Positions 11,115-23,711 of a stretch of 64,000 bases of DNA are shown in pieces (positions within the stretch are counted from its first letter, which is position 1; each line of letters begins with the position of its first letter). The position numbers and the translations under genes are program-made. Source of the DNA: Chrysoperla carnea. Lineage: Eukaryota; Arthropoda; Insecta; Neuroptera; Chrysopidae. The notes beneath the pieces were generated by a model that was not told the origin of the DNA, made no database searches, and saw only the letters and a list, made by a program, of their open reading frames with translations. The DNA is taken from the NCBI RefSeq assembly GCF_905475395.1, contig NC_058342.1, forward strand, positions 14,976,640 to 15,040,639, given 5' to 3'.

Positions 11115-12130
11115 CAGTCCCGACAAAATCCGTTATTGAGCATGATCAATTTTCGCCTGGAAAATTTTTTCAGGATCCCGTGAAAAACATGCTCCTGAAC
11201 GTAAAAGTGTAGGTTGCTGGTGGGTAGCCCGGTAGGATACTGTTTAAACTAAATAATTAATATTGACCGAATCTTTTCGGGAAAAATTTTATCTGATAAT
11301 TGGGTTCAAATTTAACAAAAAATGTTCCTAGACATTTTTCTTGTAACACTCCAATATTCGAGTAAATATTCGTAAAATTTGAAAAACGCGATTTTAACGA
11401 TTTTCAATTTTTTTATATGTAATAAATTTTTATTTGTAAAATTTTTTGGTCTAATTGAATTTTAAGTGCTTGACAACCCAACCATAAAGATTTTCTGTTG
11501 ATAAAGATTTTTCTGATTAACATAAAAGCTCGGAAAATGTTATTTTCCCTAACGCAAAAACCATTTTTACAATTTTCAAGAGTTTTGTTGTGAAAAAAGA
11601 AATTTTTCGAACTTTTCTGTTAGTTGGACTTTATTTCGAGTCGATCAATGAAAATTCCATCTTTCTAGCATGAATAACAAAAACAGAAATATAACAGAAA
11701 ATCGTTATTGTTGGGTGGTTTTTCGCACACTCTCTTAACAATTAACAACCAAGTACTTAAAATGCAATTAGGCCAAAAGTTTGTACGGGATGTTGTTGAG
11801 TAAGCTTTACACTGCAAATAAAAATTGTATACGTTTTAAAAATCTGATTTCAAATTTTACGAATTTTTTACTCGAAAACTGTAGGGTTTAGAGAAAAATG
11901 CCTGAGAACATTTTTTGTTAATTTTGACTCCAATTATACGGTAGAATTTTTCCGAAGAAATTCGGTAAATATTACATTTGTTTAAAAAAAATTAGTTTAA
12001 ACAATATCCTACCGAGTTACCCAACGGCAACCTGCACTTTTACTATCAGGAGCATGTTTTAAACGGAATCCGGCAAAAATTTTCCATACGAAAATTAAGC
12101 ATGCTCGGTGACGGATTTTACCGGGGCTAA
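11115..12130. repeat. Foldback element, CCCGACAAAATC family, about 1 kb
   Basis: Starts GTCCCGACAAAATCCGTTAT and ends ATTTTACCGGGG. Arms such as GTAGGTTGCTGGTGGGTAGC / ACCCAACGGCAACCTGCAC are inverted copies throughout. Partial relatives at 21895-22270 and 57350-58200. Confidence 0.8.
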
Positions 12131-12949
12131 TTCGTTTTGGGCGTGATAAAGGTTTTACGAAATCTTCAAAAACCTTTAAAAAATCCAGGATAAGTTTTGA
12201 TTTTCACCGTTCCCTGATAATGGATAAATCGATTTTTGAAAAACACTGTATTATATAAAATTATTGTATTAATATTAATTAGATTTGTCGGAAAAATTTG
12301 TAAATTTTGTAATCATTTATTGAGTAAAACAGCTAATATACGTTCAAATATTTAATTACCTTGCATAAATAATCATAGACCAATACAAATGGACTGCATA
12401 CACAGTAATACCAACCATCCATATAAGTTTAGATAAAACATTTTATATTGAAGTCATTAATTTGGGCTCTTAAGGTTTTTATGAAGAAAATGATAAACTT
12501 TCTAAAAATTACCAGCCAATTATTGATATAATAAAGAAAGTCTAGCCAAAATATGAAGTCATTCCTGATCTAGGTTTTCCTGAATCACAATGTACTAGTT
12601 TAAGACGGATTATTACATTGTATTAAAGGGAAACGACGGTAAGCACACCAATTCAAGGTTGATAACTCAAGACCCAGAAATGAAAGCTTCACATATAGTA
12701 CAGGTAAAGTAAGACTAAATATGACAGTTTGGCGGCAAAATATGTACCACTTTATCTTAGCACTAGAAATGAAAATCTGCCTAGTCCTACCAAAATTTAG
12801 GCAATGTACTATAATGTCCATGGGTTGATCTTAAAACAACCTCCTATGTTTGACCCATTTACAAAACATTCCTGTTTTTATTTGAAATTTCATATAATGA
12901 TATTACTCTTGGCTACCGCATGCGTTGAAGATATGTCATTATATTGTCA

Positions 12950-13756
12950 AAAGATAAACATATTCGTGTCACGTATATGTTCGGGATAAATTCCGAAATT
13001 ACTGAACCGATTTTGATTAAATTTCGTAGCTACCTGTAATTTGATCTAACTTAAAAGATAGGATAATTTTTATCCCTCCGTCGACTAAGTAGAGTAGTAA
13101 GATAGGGGGATAACATTATGTATGAAAATTCGTCATTTTTAAATCCACTACTTAACCGATTTGATCAATATAAAACTACAGTATCAGCAAATAACAAGGG
13201 CTATATTTTATTTTAAATTAGATTTCCGCACCAAAAAATTTAAACCCATGAACTTGTGAACAAAAGAGGAGTGAGGTCCGAGGAAGTGAAGGCTATAGCG
13301 TGGTAGTCTTTGTTTTTATACCATGTATATATGGAATATATCAAGGTATACTAAGTTTAACCTCAAGTTTGTAACACTTTAAAATATGGATGCTACGAAC
13401 AAAATTTTGGTACAGGTGTTCATATAATCTAGCTGAAATTTTTATGGCGTGATCAGGACGCAAAAAGTGAGACAGAGTTCGTAAATAAGCAACTTAAGGC
13501 AATTGGGTCTTGAGTCCGTAGGATCTATCGTGTAAACCTTTAGAGATAGAAGAAATGTTTGAATATAAAAAATGCTCCTTATCAAAAAATAAACATCTGC
13601 TGTTTGAAATATTACTGTTTATGTGAGGCTATGTAAGAGTGGCTATCTTTGTTTACTTACATGACGTAAAAATACAAACAATTGCGTAATCAACAATTAA
13701 CTCAGTCAACTATTTTTTTTCACTTTTTATATCAAATTTAGGCGGGTCAGCTAGTA
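12950..13756 (+). mobile_element. Possible Helitron-like 3' region ending GGGTCAGCTAGT
   Basis: Ends GGCGGGTCAGCTAG|T, the CTAG-T terminus expected for Helitrons. Body phrases (CTGAACCGATTTTGATTAAA; ACTTAACCGATTTGATC; GGGCTATATTTTATTTT) recur at 56880-57090, and the terminus recurs at 55453. A P repeat (copy 3, 13316-13740, minus) is inserted near its end. No Rep/helicase; 5' end not located. Confidence 0.4.
13316..13740 (-). repeat. Dispersed P repeat, copy 3
   Basis: Inverted order of the P modules: TACCATGTATATATGGAATA, the short frame interrupted by a stop, GGTTCATATAATC, then the TCAACAATTAACTCAGTCAA head. Confidence 0.7.
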
Positions 13757-15370
13757 AAACGATATTTTAAAATTTAAATCATCAAAACTCTTCGAATTAA
13801 TTAAATATACAATCTAATAATAAAAATATATAGTTTTAATAATAACAAAAGACAAAAAATTAAAAAAATATTTTAATGAACTAAAATTTTTTTTTATTTA
13901 AAGTTGGCAGCAGATACTTCGTTCTATGTATTTTGTATGGGACAGGGTGAGAGGGACATTGAGACCCCCTTCCACTTTTATAACAACCTTAAAAATGCAC
14001 AGAGCAAAAGTATTACTGAATGTGCGATCCATTTATAATAGGTCCATGCGAGTCATAATTTTAGAGAACACGTAATTGTAGAACTGATATTAAGGTAGTA
14101 CCTACACGAAAGTGATATTCCAAGAATTTCTCAAAACTCAGAATATAAAATATTTAATTCATAATACACTTGCTGTTAAAATTAGAAGATGATTTACCAT
14201 GCCATACATGAGATATTAGCAATTAAAAGTGACGCAATTTGTACGTGTACATGGGAGAAGTGTATAAAAATACACAAATTTACAAATATTATATTTATTT
14301 ACCAATGAATGACGTCCACCATCTCTATGAAAAACTAATATAATGTAGAATACTATATTTAGAAAATATATAAATAAAAATAAAAATTATTTACCATATA
14401 GTTTCGATAAAAAACTTAAATAAATAACTCGTTTTAGCTATGATTTTTGTGGAAAAGATATGAAGACTAATGTTAAAGGCATATGTCATAGTGTGTGTGC
14501 TTATATGTATACTAGAAACAATAGTGAGGAACTACAGTCTTTTGAAAATAATATATGGTATATGTATAATAGTCATAGCATAGTTAATGCACTGAATGAT
14601 AGTATTAGTCCAAAACTTTTTGACTGGACGGTGGGACGGAGGAACTACCTTAAATAATACTGACTGCAAAATCAGAAATCTCGTGGGTGGAATTCATATT
14701 TTTACTTGTAACTGCATATCTGTTCCACGGTTTTTTGGTTACTTAACCAATAAATACTGGTGGAAAGAATCAAATTTTATTTAGTTACCCACAAGACTTC
14801 TTTCAATTTCTTCAATTGTTTTTGCGAATTTGAAAGATTCGACAATTTTGTTAAAATGGTTTCTACGATTTATTGAAGAGGTGTAAATTCTTTTTGAGAT
14901 AAAGTCATTTACTGTCTTTTAATAAAGTTTTTGCTTCACTATTTGGAACTATTTCGGAATAATGATCACAAAGAAGTCTATCGAACATTATCCGAAAGCT
15001 GAAAGTGTCTTCTGTAATGTTTTCACCTCCATTAAATAGTTCTGAATAGTGAATCAAAAACTGTCAATGTTAGCTTTGACAGTTATTAACTCGCACAAAA
15101 AAGCTCATATTTGAAATTAAGTCAATTTTTTTGATAATACTGTCCGGACGAAATTATGCACCAGTGAGTGTAGACGTTGTTTCCCACAAAATTTTCAGTA
15201 ACCAAGTTTTGTGAGCACCAACGAATTTTCGATTTTTGAGCGAAAAAAGTTTCTACAATTACGCGTTTTATTTAATTTCAGTGTTTTATAAATTACTTTA
15301 AAAATTTGTATATGATGAAACTACTTTTAGAAAGATGGTATTTAAAATTTTTAAAACTTTGTGTAACAAA
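13757..15370. other. No gene recognised
   Basis: AT-rich. Two overlapping short open frames near 14460-14784 show no domain or splice-consistent structure and are taken as chance. Confidence 0.45.
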
Positions 15371-15374
15371 CTTA

Positions 15375-17545
15375 AAAACTTGAGTCCACGCTTACAATGC
15401 TCCAAGTTAGTTTCATTCAACTTACATTAGATGGCAGTGTGTAATTGACTCGATTTAGATTCTTCATCAAACTTTTATCTAAGAGGACTTTCTCATTTAA
15501 AATTTTCACATAAAAATGTTCCTAGACACACTAAAATTTTATGAAGAAATTCGTCTCGTAATCTACTTTCAAACTTTTGACAATCATTTCATGGAAATAT
15601 TAGGTTATAAATATCTTAAAATTTCGGAATCCAGAGCTAGTCAATCAAAACTTATATTTTTCTATAAAAACTGTTCGACTGCATTGTTTAAAGCTTACTT
15701 AATGAAGATAAAAACAAAAATTTGTGCGATCTTGTCCAGAGAGTGGAACCATCTCTTTTCGGAAGGAAGAATTTTTGTTGAAAATGACAACGGGAATCGA
15801 TATAGGAATGAATTCTAAGTAAAAAGTGTTGTTCAGCATATTTCGAAAAGTCAGAACTTTCCGAGTTTTTGGTGATTGAAATTCGAAGTATTTGACGTCA
15901 AATAACTGAAAAATTTGAAGTTTTTTGAAAAAAGTATATCCCACACTTTTCAAAATTCTATAAAAAACCATGAAAAAGATAAAAATTTCAAATCATTTGC
16001 ACGAAAATTAACGGAGTTATAATGAAAACAAAGTTTCTCGTACCTTTTTCTTATGTTTTATTCAGCACAAAAAATGATGAATTTACCAGGGGAACTAAAA
16101 TTAATACTCACGGCTTTCAAATTTACTTTATTTAAGTACTGACAACATGCTCAAAAAGTTCTAACAGTTTCGGAAATATAATTTTCGAAATATTGTGAAT
16201 TAAATGCAAAAAAAAAAAAATTCGAAAAAAACAAAAAATGTCTTTATCGTTAAAAAACTCGAAAAAAAATAAAGTTGCAAAAAAAAGTTTAGAAGGTAAA
16301 ATATTTTGCTGAAAAAAACTAAATTTTTTCCTTCAAAACTTTTTTCTGTAAATTTTTTATTTTTCGAATTATTTAACGATAAAGCCATTTTTTGTATTTT
16401 TCGAAAAACAATTTTGCATTCAATTGCAATATTTCAAAAAATATATATCCGAAACAGCTTGAATTTTTTTTGAGCACGTTGCACTATCTAAATAAAGTTA
16501 ATTGGACAGCGGCAAGCATTAATTTTAGTTTCTTTGGTAAATTCATCAGTTTTTGCACTGAAGAGAACATAAAAAGAAAGGTACGAGAAACTTTCTTTTC
16601 ATTATTACTCCGTCAAATTTCATGCAAATGACTTGAAACTTTTTTCATTTTCATGGTTTTTTTATAGTACTTTAGAAAGTTTATGAAATACTTTTTTTCA
16701 AAAAACGTAAAGTTAAATGTAAAAATATACTTAAATATTCTGATTTCGAGTCATAAAAGCACATTTTTCTTTTAAAATATTAAAATTAAAAATCGTAATT
16801 TTTAAACTGTATATCACGTGATCTAAAACGCAGGCAAGCCTTGCTGTGATGTCATATCGGTATGAACCATAGACCATCAATTAGTTCAGTGTAGACAGCT
16901 GGGTATAATATATCCATAGATAATAAGTATTTATATTTATTATAATCAGATGTCTATGAATATATCTGTCAAACTTATTTGTGTTATTTCGTATAGTGAT
17001 ACCGATATTACGTCATCAAATTGGATGCCCGATTAATTTAAGTTTTCGGCAAGAAAGCGTGTGTATTTTTCAGAAATAAATTTTTGGTGGCTTTTTATTA
17101 GCAAAATCAACATTTTGAAGTACTTTTTCAAAAATAGTAGAATACGTTAAATACTTCGAATTTCAATCGCCAATAACTCGGAGAGTATTGACTTTTCGAC
17201 ATATGTTTCAATGACATTTTTTACTAAGAATTCATTCCTATATCGATTCCCGTTGTCATTTTAAGCATAAATTTTTCCACCCCCGAGAATGGGTGGCTCC
17301 CACTCTCTGTACAAGATCACACAAATTTTTGTTTTTAACTTCTTTAAGTAAGCTTTAAACAATGCAGTTGAACAGTTTTAATGAAGATAATTAAAACTAA
17401 CTTGCAACAAAAATTTTAATATAAAGGGTAATTAAAATTATCCTGAATCTATCGTTATTTGAAAATGCATTTTTATAAATTTTTCAAATTTTATCGTCAT
17501 TATGAGTACAATGGAAATGAATTCTCATACACGTGGACTCAAGTT
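15375..17545. repeat. Large interrupted foldback, about 2.2 kb
   Basis: Matched inverted words run from the ends inward: TTGAGTCCACGC (15380) / GTGGACTCAAG (17532); GCATTGTTTAAAGCTTACTT / AAGTAAGCTTTAAACAATGC; GGGAATCGATATAGGAATGA / TCATTCCTATATCGATTCCC; GTTTCTCGTACC / GGTACGAGAAAC. It includes a segment at 16740-17160 that is repeated inverted at 19320-19720. Confidence 0.7.
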
Positions 17546-17914
17546 TTGAATTAAAGAAATTATTGTTGATATTTTAAAAATTGAGTTCATAGTTTTTAAT
17601 GTCGAGTTTTAAGAATTTCAGATGACAAATGGAAATAAAATCTTTTTATATACTTTTTTTTTCTGCTGATTCAAAATTGTTTGGCTAATATTTATAAAAT
17701 CCGGGATTACATCCAATATTGGACTTTGTACTTATTTCATAATAGTAAATTTTTTAATGCTAACTAAGCATTAATAAACAAGAGTGTAGTTAATGAATCA
17801 ATATGGAGATTCGTAGTTTAATTTAAATTTTTTTAAATAAATGAAAATATTGTCGCTGAAATCTGTTCAAAATTTAAAATATATCCCATTTTCGATAATT
17901 TTTTTAAATGGGAC

Positions 17915-18358
17915 CTGGATAAGTGAGAAACCTCCATAACTGGAACTCATGCTGAGATCCCAACACTTTGGCACTAAATTACTTCTGTTAGTTGGACGAA
18001 GCAAACCTCTATAACTGGGATTCGTTCTTTCGAGTTTATCGTCGTATTTACCTCTAGAACTGAGACAGCGAGTGAATTTTACATGCACTAACCTCTGTAA
18101 CTGAGAACTGAGATAACATCTTTTTGTTTGTTTACTTTTTATTCTTATTCTACTCGCAAATTCCACACTTAACTAATTTTGAGTATCAATGACCTTTAGT
18201 TTTAGTTTTGCCTTACTATCATACAGATGTTTACTTGAAAAATGCCGAAACGAAGGCTCAAATCGTTATCAGTGCGTGAAAAACTAAAGTTAACATCTGT
18301 TGTTAACTGTGAAATTTGCAGATCCCTTAATGTCTCACTTAACCAGGTTTCACTGCAA
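17915..18358 (+). mobile_element. Tigger/pogo-type element, internally deleted
   Basis: Same left body as 8541-9281 (GACCTGGATAAGTGAGAAAC; GGACGAAGCAAACCTCTATA), an M-P-K-R-R-L-K-S start at about 18242, then a jump to the right end CTCACTTAACCAGGTTTCAC. The first about 25 bp of the terminus are missing. Joined directly to a LINE tail. Confidence 0.7.
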
Positions 18359-18368
18359 TAGTATTTCT

Positions 18369-18530
18369 TTTCAGAAATGTAGGTCATTTCTTAAAAGCTC
18401 ATATAATATCTCTAAATTCGGTGTGCTTTTTGGCATAGGCCTTCTCCAACTGGCTCCACTGTATTCTGTCTTCTGCAACTCTTGCCCATTAAGGTCCCAA
18501 AGTGAGGCGTATTTCATTTTCCCATCTTAT
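18369..18530 (-). pseudogene. LINE C-terminal tail, second copy
   Basis: The minus strand reads RLTLGP, stop, WARVAEDRIQWSQLEKAYAK, KHTEFRDII-stop. Homologous to 9288-9450 over about 165 bp, including the junction with the Tigger element. Confidence 0.6.
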
Positions 18531-18541
18531 AATAAATAATT

Positions 18542-18800
18542 AACCGGCTCAGTAGCCGAGCTTGTTAAGGTATCTTAACTTGCTTAGACTACTGGCTAGG
18601 AGGTTGCGGGTTCGAATCTAGGCAGCGGCAGTGTGAACAAAAATAAGAACAAAGTAATCGACTCCATCGACATCATAAAATTTTATATTCGGGTGTAGTT
18701 GAAGAAATAAATAAAGATTAAAAATAATGAAGTGAGTGGCCTCTGTTATAGACGTGGTCTGAGAAACGGAGGTTTAACCCCACTATTATTAATATTATTA
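18542..18800 (+). mobile_element. tRNA-derived SINE
   Basis: GGCTCAGTAGCCGAGCTTGT carries an A-box-like block, and TTGCGGGTTCGAATCTAGGC (about 18603-18622) is a B box at tRNA-like spacing. The body continues to an AT-rich tail. The cloverleaf is degraded, so it is not called as a tRNA gene. 3' boundary approximate. Confidence 0.6.
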
Positions 18801-19007
18801 TTATTGTTAATAAATTAATTTTAATAATAAGTTTAATAAACGCAGATGACGTTGTTGTACGATACTTTTTTTATGATTTATTTATAATTTTTGTTGAAAG
18901 CTTTAATTGGTACATAATCCATAATTATTTTTCTTTTCTAAATATTCACTTATTCAAATTAAAGAATATTTAACGCATGTGCAGAACGCGTAATAGATTG
19001 AGAGTCG

Positions 19008-20190
19008 ACCATAAATTTAGGAGAGTGTAACCGACCCACTTGAAAATATATGTAAACGATAGACGAAAAATCAAAGAATCAATTGATGTTAGCTTGCCTT
19101 GCGAAAACCTGCCCGTAAATACACTTTTTCGATTATACGCGAACCAGACTTGTCTATGTACGTTGGATAGAATTTTTATTGTACTTGAAGTATTTATTAA
19201 CTTGCTTAGTCGAAATCAGGCCAAAAAAGAACGCAGGCCCTTTAAAATTTTGATAATTATTGTTGACAGTGATGCGGCCATCTTGGATCGTGCATGTTCT
19301 ACGATGTAGCAGTCGGTGGTAATAGGGTATTCTACTATATTTGAAAAAGTACTTCAAAATGTTGATTTTGATAATAAAAAGCCACCAAAAATTTATTTTG
19401 GAAAAATACACACGCTTTCTTGCCAAAAACTTAAATTAAATTTTAAACCTTTTTTAAACTGTCAAAAACGCGGGCATCCAATTTGGTTCTGATTATAATA
19501 AATATAAATACTTATTATCTATGGCTATATTATACCCAGCTGTCTACACTGAACTAATTGATGGTCTATGGTTCATACCGATATGACATCACAGCAAGGC
19601 TTGCCTGCGTTTTAGATCACGTGATATACAGTTTAAAAATTACGATTTTTAATTTTAATATTTCAAAAGAAAAATTTGCTTTTATGACTCGAAATCAGAA
19701 TATTTAAGTATATTTTTACATAAATTTTAACTTTTTTCAAATTCCATAATTTATTTTTGACTAACGATAATACCCTATTGGTAACATCGCTCAATTATAG
19801 TAGTCGGTAATATCGCTCACGTATGACTGTTATAGCTCTAACATAATTAATAACTCTCACTTAAAAAATAATCAAAATTAAACTAAAATACAACTCGTTT
19901 TGTATTTCGCAAGAAATGAAATTATTCAAATATTACATTCAACATAGCACAATTCGAATGCCGCGCCATACTATAACCAACAATAATTATCGAAGGTTTA
20001 ATATTTTGCCTGATTTCGACTGGGAAAATTAGTAAATCCTTCAAGTACAATAAAAATTCTACCCAACGCACATAGGCAAGTCCGGGTAGTGTATAACCGA
20101 AAAAGTGTCTGTTAACCACACTTCAACGTCTATCGTTTACATATATTTTCAAGCGGGTCGGTTATACTCACCTAAATTTACGGTCGGTTC
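19008..20190. repeat. Foldback element carrying a nested inverted segment
   Basis: Arms: ACTTGAAAATATATGTAAAC (19040) inverts to GTTTACATATATTTTCAAGC (20133). Matches continue inward to about 19330 / 19745. The middle (19320-19720) is an inverted copy of 16740-17160, including TGTAGACAGCTGGGTATAAT / ATTATACCCAGCTGTCTACA. Confidence 0.7.
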
Positions 20191-20642
20191 TTGGACTATG
20201 GGTAATTTTCTCATCACGGGACTAAAGATTACCGAACGGGGCTAAAGATTCCAGGAAAAAATAAAATGACAGCACATTCAAGAAATGCCTACTTACTAGA
20301 ACACCCTTTATAAGTTTCTGAAGCTTAAAGAACAATAAAAAAAACTGATTTTTGAGCCATCCTATATCTAAGAGTTTGTTTGATTTGAAAAAAAAAAAAA
20401 GATAATTTTTATGAATTAAACTAAAAATATGAATAAAAATTAGTTATGAATGAACCTCAAATTGCATATTTTTTTATAAAAATAGTTTTTTTTTTATTCA
20501 CGTAAGGTAAAATCCATCATTAAGTATACTTTTTGAATCAGCTATTTAAAAATAATAGATCTAGAGCCAGGCGTAATACACTTGCAGCCAAAGGAATCGC
20601 CCCTTTTAAAAATATTCAAATATTTGTAAAATTTCAAATATG

Positions 20643-21562
20643 ATTCAGTCAAATTATACCTACATGAAAAGAGGGGGTGATCCTTGCATCAAATCAGGGT
20701 TTTTATTTTTGAAATGTTGTTGGCAAAGTTAAATCCAAGTTTTCGACCTCGGAAAACGACCATGCTGTAAAATAAGAAAAACCTCGAAAATTTTTACATT
20801 CTTTCAGTTTTTGCCGATTTTGATCCAGATGGACTGATTTTTCATCAATAGGATCGATAGTTTCGGAGATACAGTTTTTCAAAGTTTTCCTATTTTATCA
20901 AGTTACACGATTTTACGCAAAATTACATCTTGTAAGCCGTAAGAGATAAGAACAAAAGTTTGAATGTAAAAAATATTTCTTTTAAAAAAATAAACAACTT
21001 TGGTTTGTAACATTTTTTCGTAAACAACACCGGTTTCCAAATATTTTCAAAAAATTATTTTCAATAATTTTTTTCGTTTTTCAAGAATGTTTTACAAGAG
21101 CACTAGTTGAAACTACCTGCAAATTTTCAATTCTCTATCTTTTATAGTTTTGGAGAAAATGGACACCAAAATTTTGTAGTAATTTGCCCCTTCACGGGTA
21201 AACAATGGTGTTTACGACAAAATGTTATAAATCAAAGTTGTTTATTTTTTTATAAGAAAAATTTTTTACATTTAAACTTTTGAAAAATCGTATAACTTAA
21301 AAAAATTGACAAACTTTGAAAAGCTATATCTCCGAAAATATCGGTCCCATAAAGACAGAAATTAAGTCCTTTCAGATCAAAATCGGCAAAAAAACTGAAA
21401 TGAGGTAAAATCTTTGAGATTTTTCTTATTTTTTGGCATGATCCAGTTATTTCCCGAGATCGAAAACTTGAATTAAACATTGGCTTTACATTGCAAACAA
21501 CATATCAAAAAACAAACATACCTGATTTGATGCAAGGTCTAATTTTTAATTCGGTTGAATTA
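20643..21562. repeat. Foldback family F1, copy 1
   Basis: Arms of about 430 bp start ATTCAGTCAAATTATAC...CTTGCATCAAATCAGG and end CCTGATTTGATGCAAGG. Centre carries the TTTACGACAAAATG module shared with P repeats. The paired phrases ACGATTTTACGCAAAATTAC and AAAAATCGTATAACTTAA lie in opposite arms. Non-coding. Confidence 0.8.
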
Positions 21563-21824
21563 ACAGCTGTATCTCCAGACTTAAATGGTCTAACCGGGAT
21601 CATCTACAACATATTCAAAAATTTTTACCTTACAGGTCTTAAATAAGAAAATTTTTTATCACTCTTCATCGCTTTGTGTCCAGCGGTGGAACGCTGAAAA
21701 ATCTATCTTAAAATTTTCTAAGAACTTTGAAAACAGAAACGGGATTTTTTCATTTTACTTTAAAATTTATTTCGACGCATTCTTTAACCAGGTTTTTGGA
21801 CCAAATTACGTACATAATAATCAA

Positions 21825-21850
21825 TTAATTAATTAATTAATTAATTAATT
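21825..21850. repeat. (TTAA)n microsatellite
   Basis: About seven perfect TTAA units. Confidence 0.85.
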
Positions 21851-21894
21851 TCAACAATAATGCATTTTTGTTAACTTCAAGTTGAGACATTTAG

Positions 21895-22270
21895 TCCCGA
21901 CAAAATCCTTCATTGAGCATGATTAATTTTCGCATGGAAAATTTTTGCAGAACTCCGTTTAAAGCATGCATGAACCTAAAAGTTCAGGTTACCGGTGGGT
22001 AACCCGGCAGGACAATGTTTAAACTAATTTTTTTTTAAGAAATAAGTAATATTGACCGAATCGCATCAGAAAAAAATTTATCATATAATTGAGGTCAAAA
22101 TTTTCTCTATACCCGTCAGTAAATTTTTAATAAATATAAAATTCTTTATTTGTAGTGTAAAGCTTACTCAACAACATCCCGCAAAAATTTTTGGCCAGAT
22201 TGCATTTTAACTGCTCGATTGTTAATTGTTAAAAGAGCGCGTGAAAAACCACCCAACAATGCTAGAAAGG
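21895..22270. repeat. Partial CCCGACAAAATC-family element
   Basis: CCCGACAAAATCCTTCATTG, GGTTACCGGTGGGTAACCCG and CAACATCCCGCAAAAATTTT match one arm and the centre of 11115-12130; the other arm is missing. Confidence 0.65.
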
Positions 22271-22587
22271 TGAGATTTTCACCAATCGACTCAAATAAAA
22301 TCAAAAGTAATGGTTCCTCTACAAAAATTTTTATAGCTCGAGACTTCTGTCTCAGGGGGTCTTAAAAATACACGACTTTTAACAATAGTCTCACTGTCCA
22401 ACTATTCTCAAATAACTGTCAAAAACTACGCCTGATCCTAGACCTATAAATATGGAAATGATGACGTTTGGAATTAAATTCCAAAGTAATTGAATACTGT
22501 AAGTAGTAATTTGAAACATAAATAATACTGTTTTGTTTTTTTTTTTCATTGATAATCTTCATTTAAAAAAAATCGATTCAAACATCA

Positions 22588-22888
22588 AGGGTGTGTTCCG
22601 TAATATTCAGCAGTATACTGGCCAGTGCTGATGACGTCCTAAACCGATCCGAAATATACTGGCCAGTGCGTTAATATATATATTCTTATTGTATTCGTCA
22701 ATTGCGAGTAAGTCTTTTTCAGATTCCATTATTCTTTCTTAATGAACAATAAATAAATAAATTTATTGCAAAAACACCCGGTGAACACATGTTCACTGTC
22801 ATGCCCGTTTTACTAGTACAATATGGCGTCGATTTCTGACGTTATGAGCACTGGCCAATATACTGGTGAATATGATGGAACACACTCC
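22588..22888. mobile_element. 300-bp MITE with about 50-bp inverted termini
   Basis: Left GGGTGTGTTCCGTAATATTC plus AGCAGTATACTGGCCAGTGC; right inverts to GGAGTGTGTTCCATCATATT plus CACCAGTATATTGGCCAGTG. No coding capacity, and no target duplication is visible at the edges. Confidence 0.7.
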
Positions 22889-23144
22889 AAATATTTTTAT
22901 ATTTAAATCTTACGGTATCTCTGTTTTTCTTTCTTTGCAAGCGCGGATCCAGAAAATTGGTTGGAAAAGGCAATTGGTATTTAATTTTATACACTCAAAT
23001 ACAAAATTAACCATCCAAAATGTTTTTTCTTAATTTCGAAACGACTACGACATTATTAACGAAGTTACAACCAGGATCTGATCTAGATATTTAGCCGCTT
23101 CAGACAAAATTAATATTTACCGCCCTTTACTCTCATACCATATA

Positions 23145-23711
23145 CAGAGTGTCTTTTTTTAAGTTGACATAAGCTTGAAATACGATAAATAAATTTAATC
23201 GAGGAAAATGCTTCAAACGTAAAATATTAGTTTCCAAGGGACACATCTTAGACCGGCATCGAATTCGATCTAAATTTTCAGGCTCAATTAAAACCTCACT
23301 TTGATTCATGAGAATAGATGAACGCTTTATAAATAGGTAAACATTTTTTTGTAAACTGAATAGTTTTGACAGTAATTGATAACAAAAGTCTAGCTTTTGT
23401 GCGTTTGTTCATTCAATTTGAAGTAAAATGGTCTTTACAGAAAAACAAACCAATTTTATTAGATTTTTTTCCAAAGAGTGCCTAGATTTCGCAGAAACAA
23501 GTATAGAAAATAACAATTTTGATACGAAAAAACAATTTTGGGTAAAACTTTTCAGTCCGTTTGCGGAAAAATGTTACTTTTTTAATCAACAACAACTTTC
23601 TAATATAAAGTGTTCATCTATCGATTACCATGGAGTAGAAAGCCAACATTTTTATCGATGAAACTTATTTTTCGAGTTTCAAGCATATGTCAGCTTAGAA
23701 AAGACACCCTG
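23145..23711. mobile_element. TIR element CAGRGTGTCTTTT, copy 1, TA-flanked
   Basis: Termini CAGAGTGTCTTTTTTTAAGT and GAAAAGACACCCTG are inverted, about 45 bp with mismatches, flanked by TA on both sides. Contains a 77-residue frame at 23428 starting MVFTEKQTNFIRFFSKECLD, similar in opening to helix-turn-helix leaders of some insect transposons (inference). A second copy is at 45736-46373. Confidence 0.65.

Noticed and set aside
15516..15818. 100-residue open frame
   Set aside because: Lies within a foldback arm, has a partner frame in the inverted arm, and shows no domain; taken as chance in repetitive DNA.
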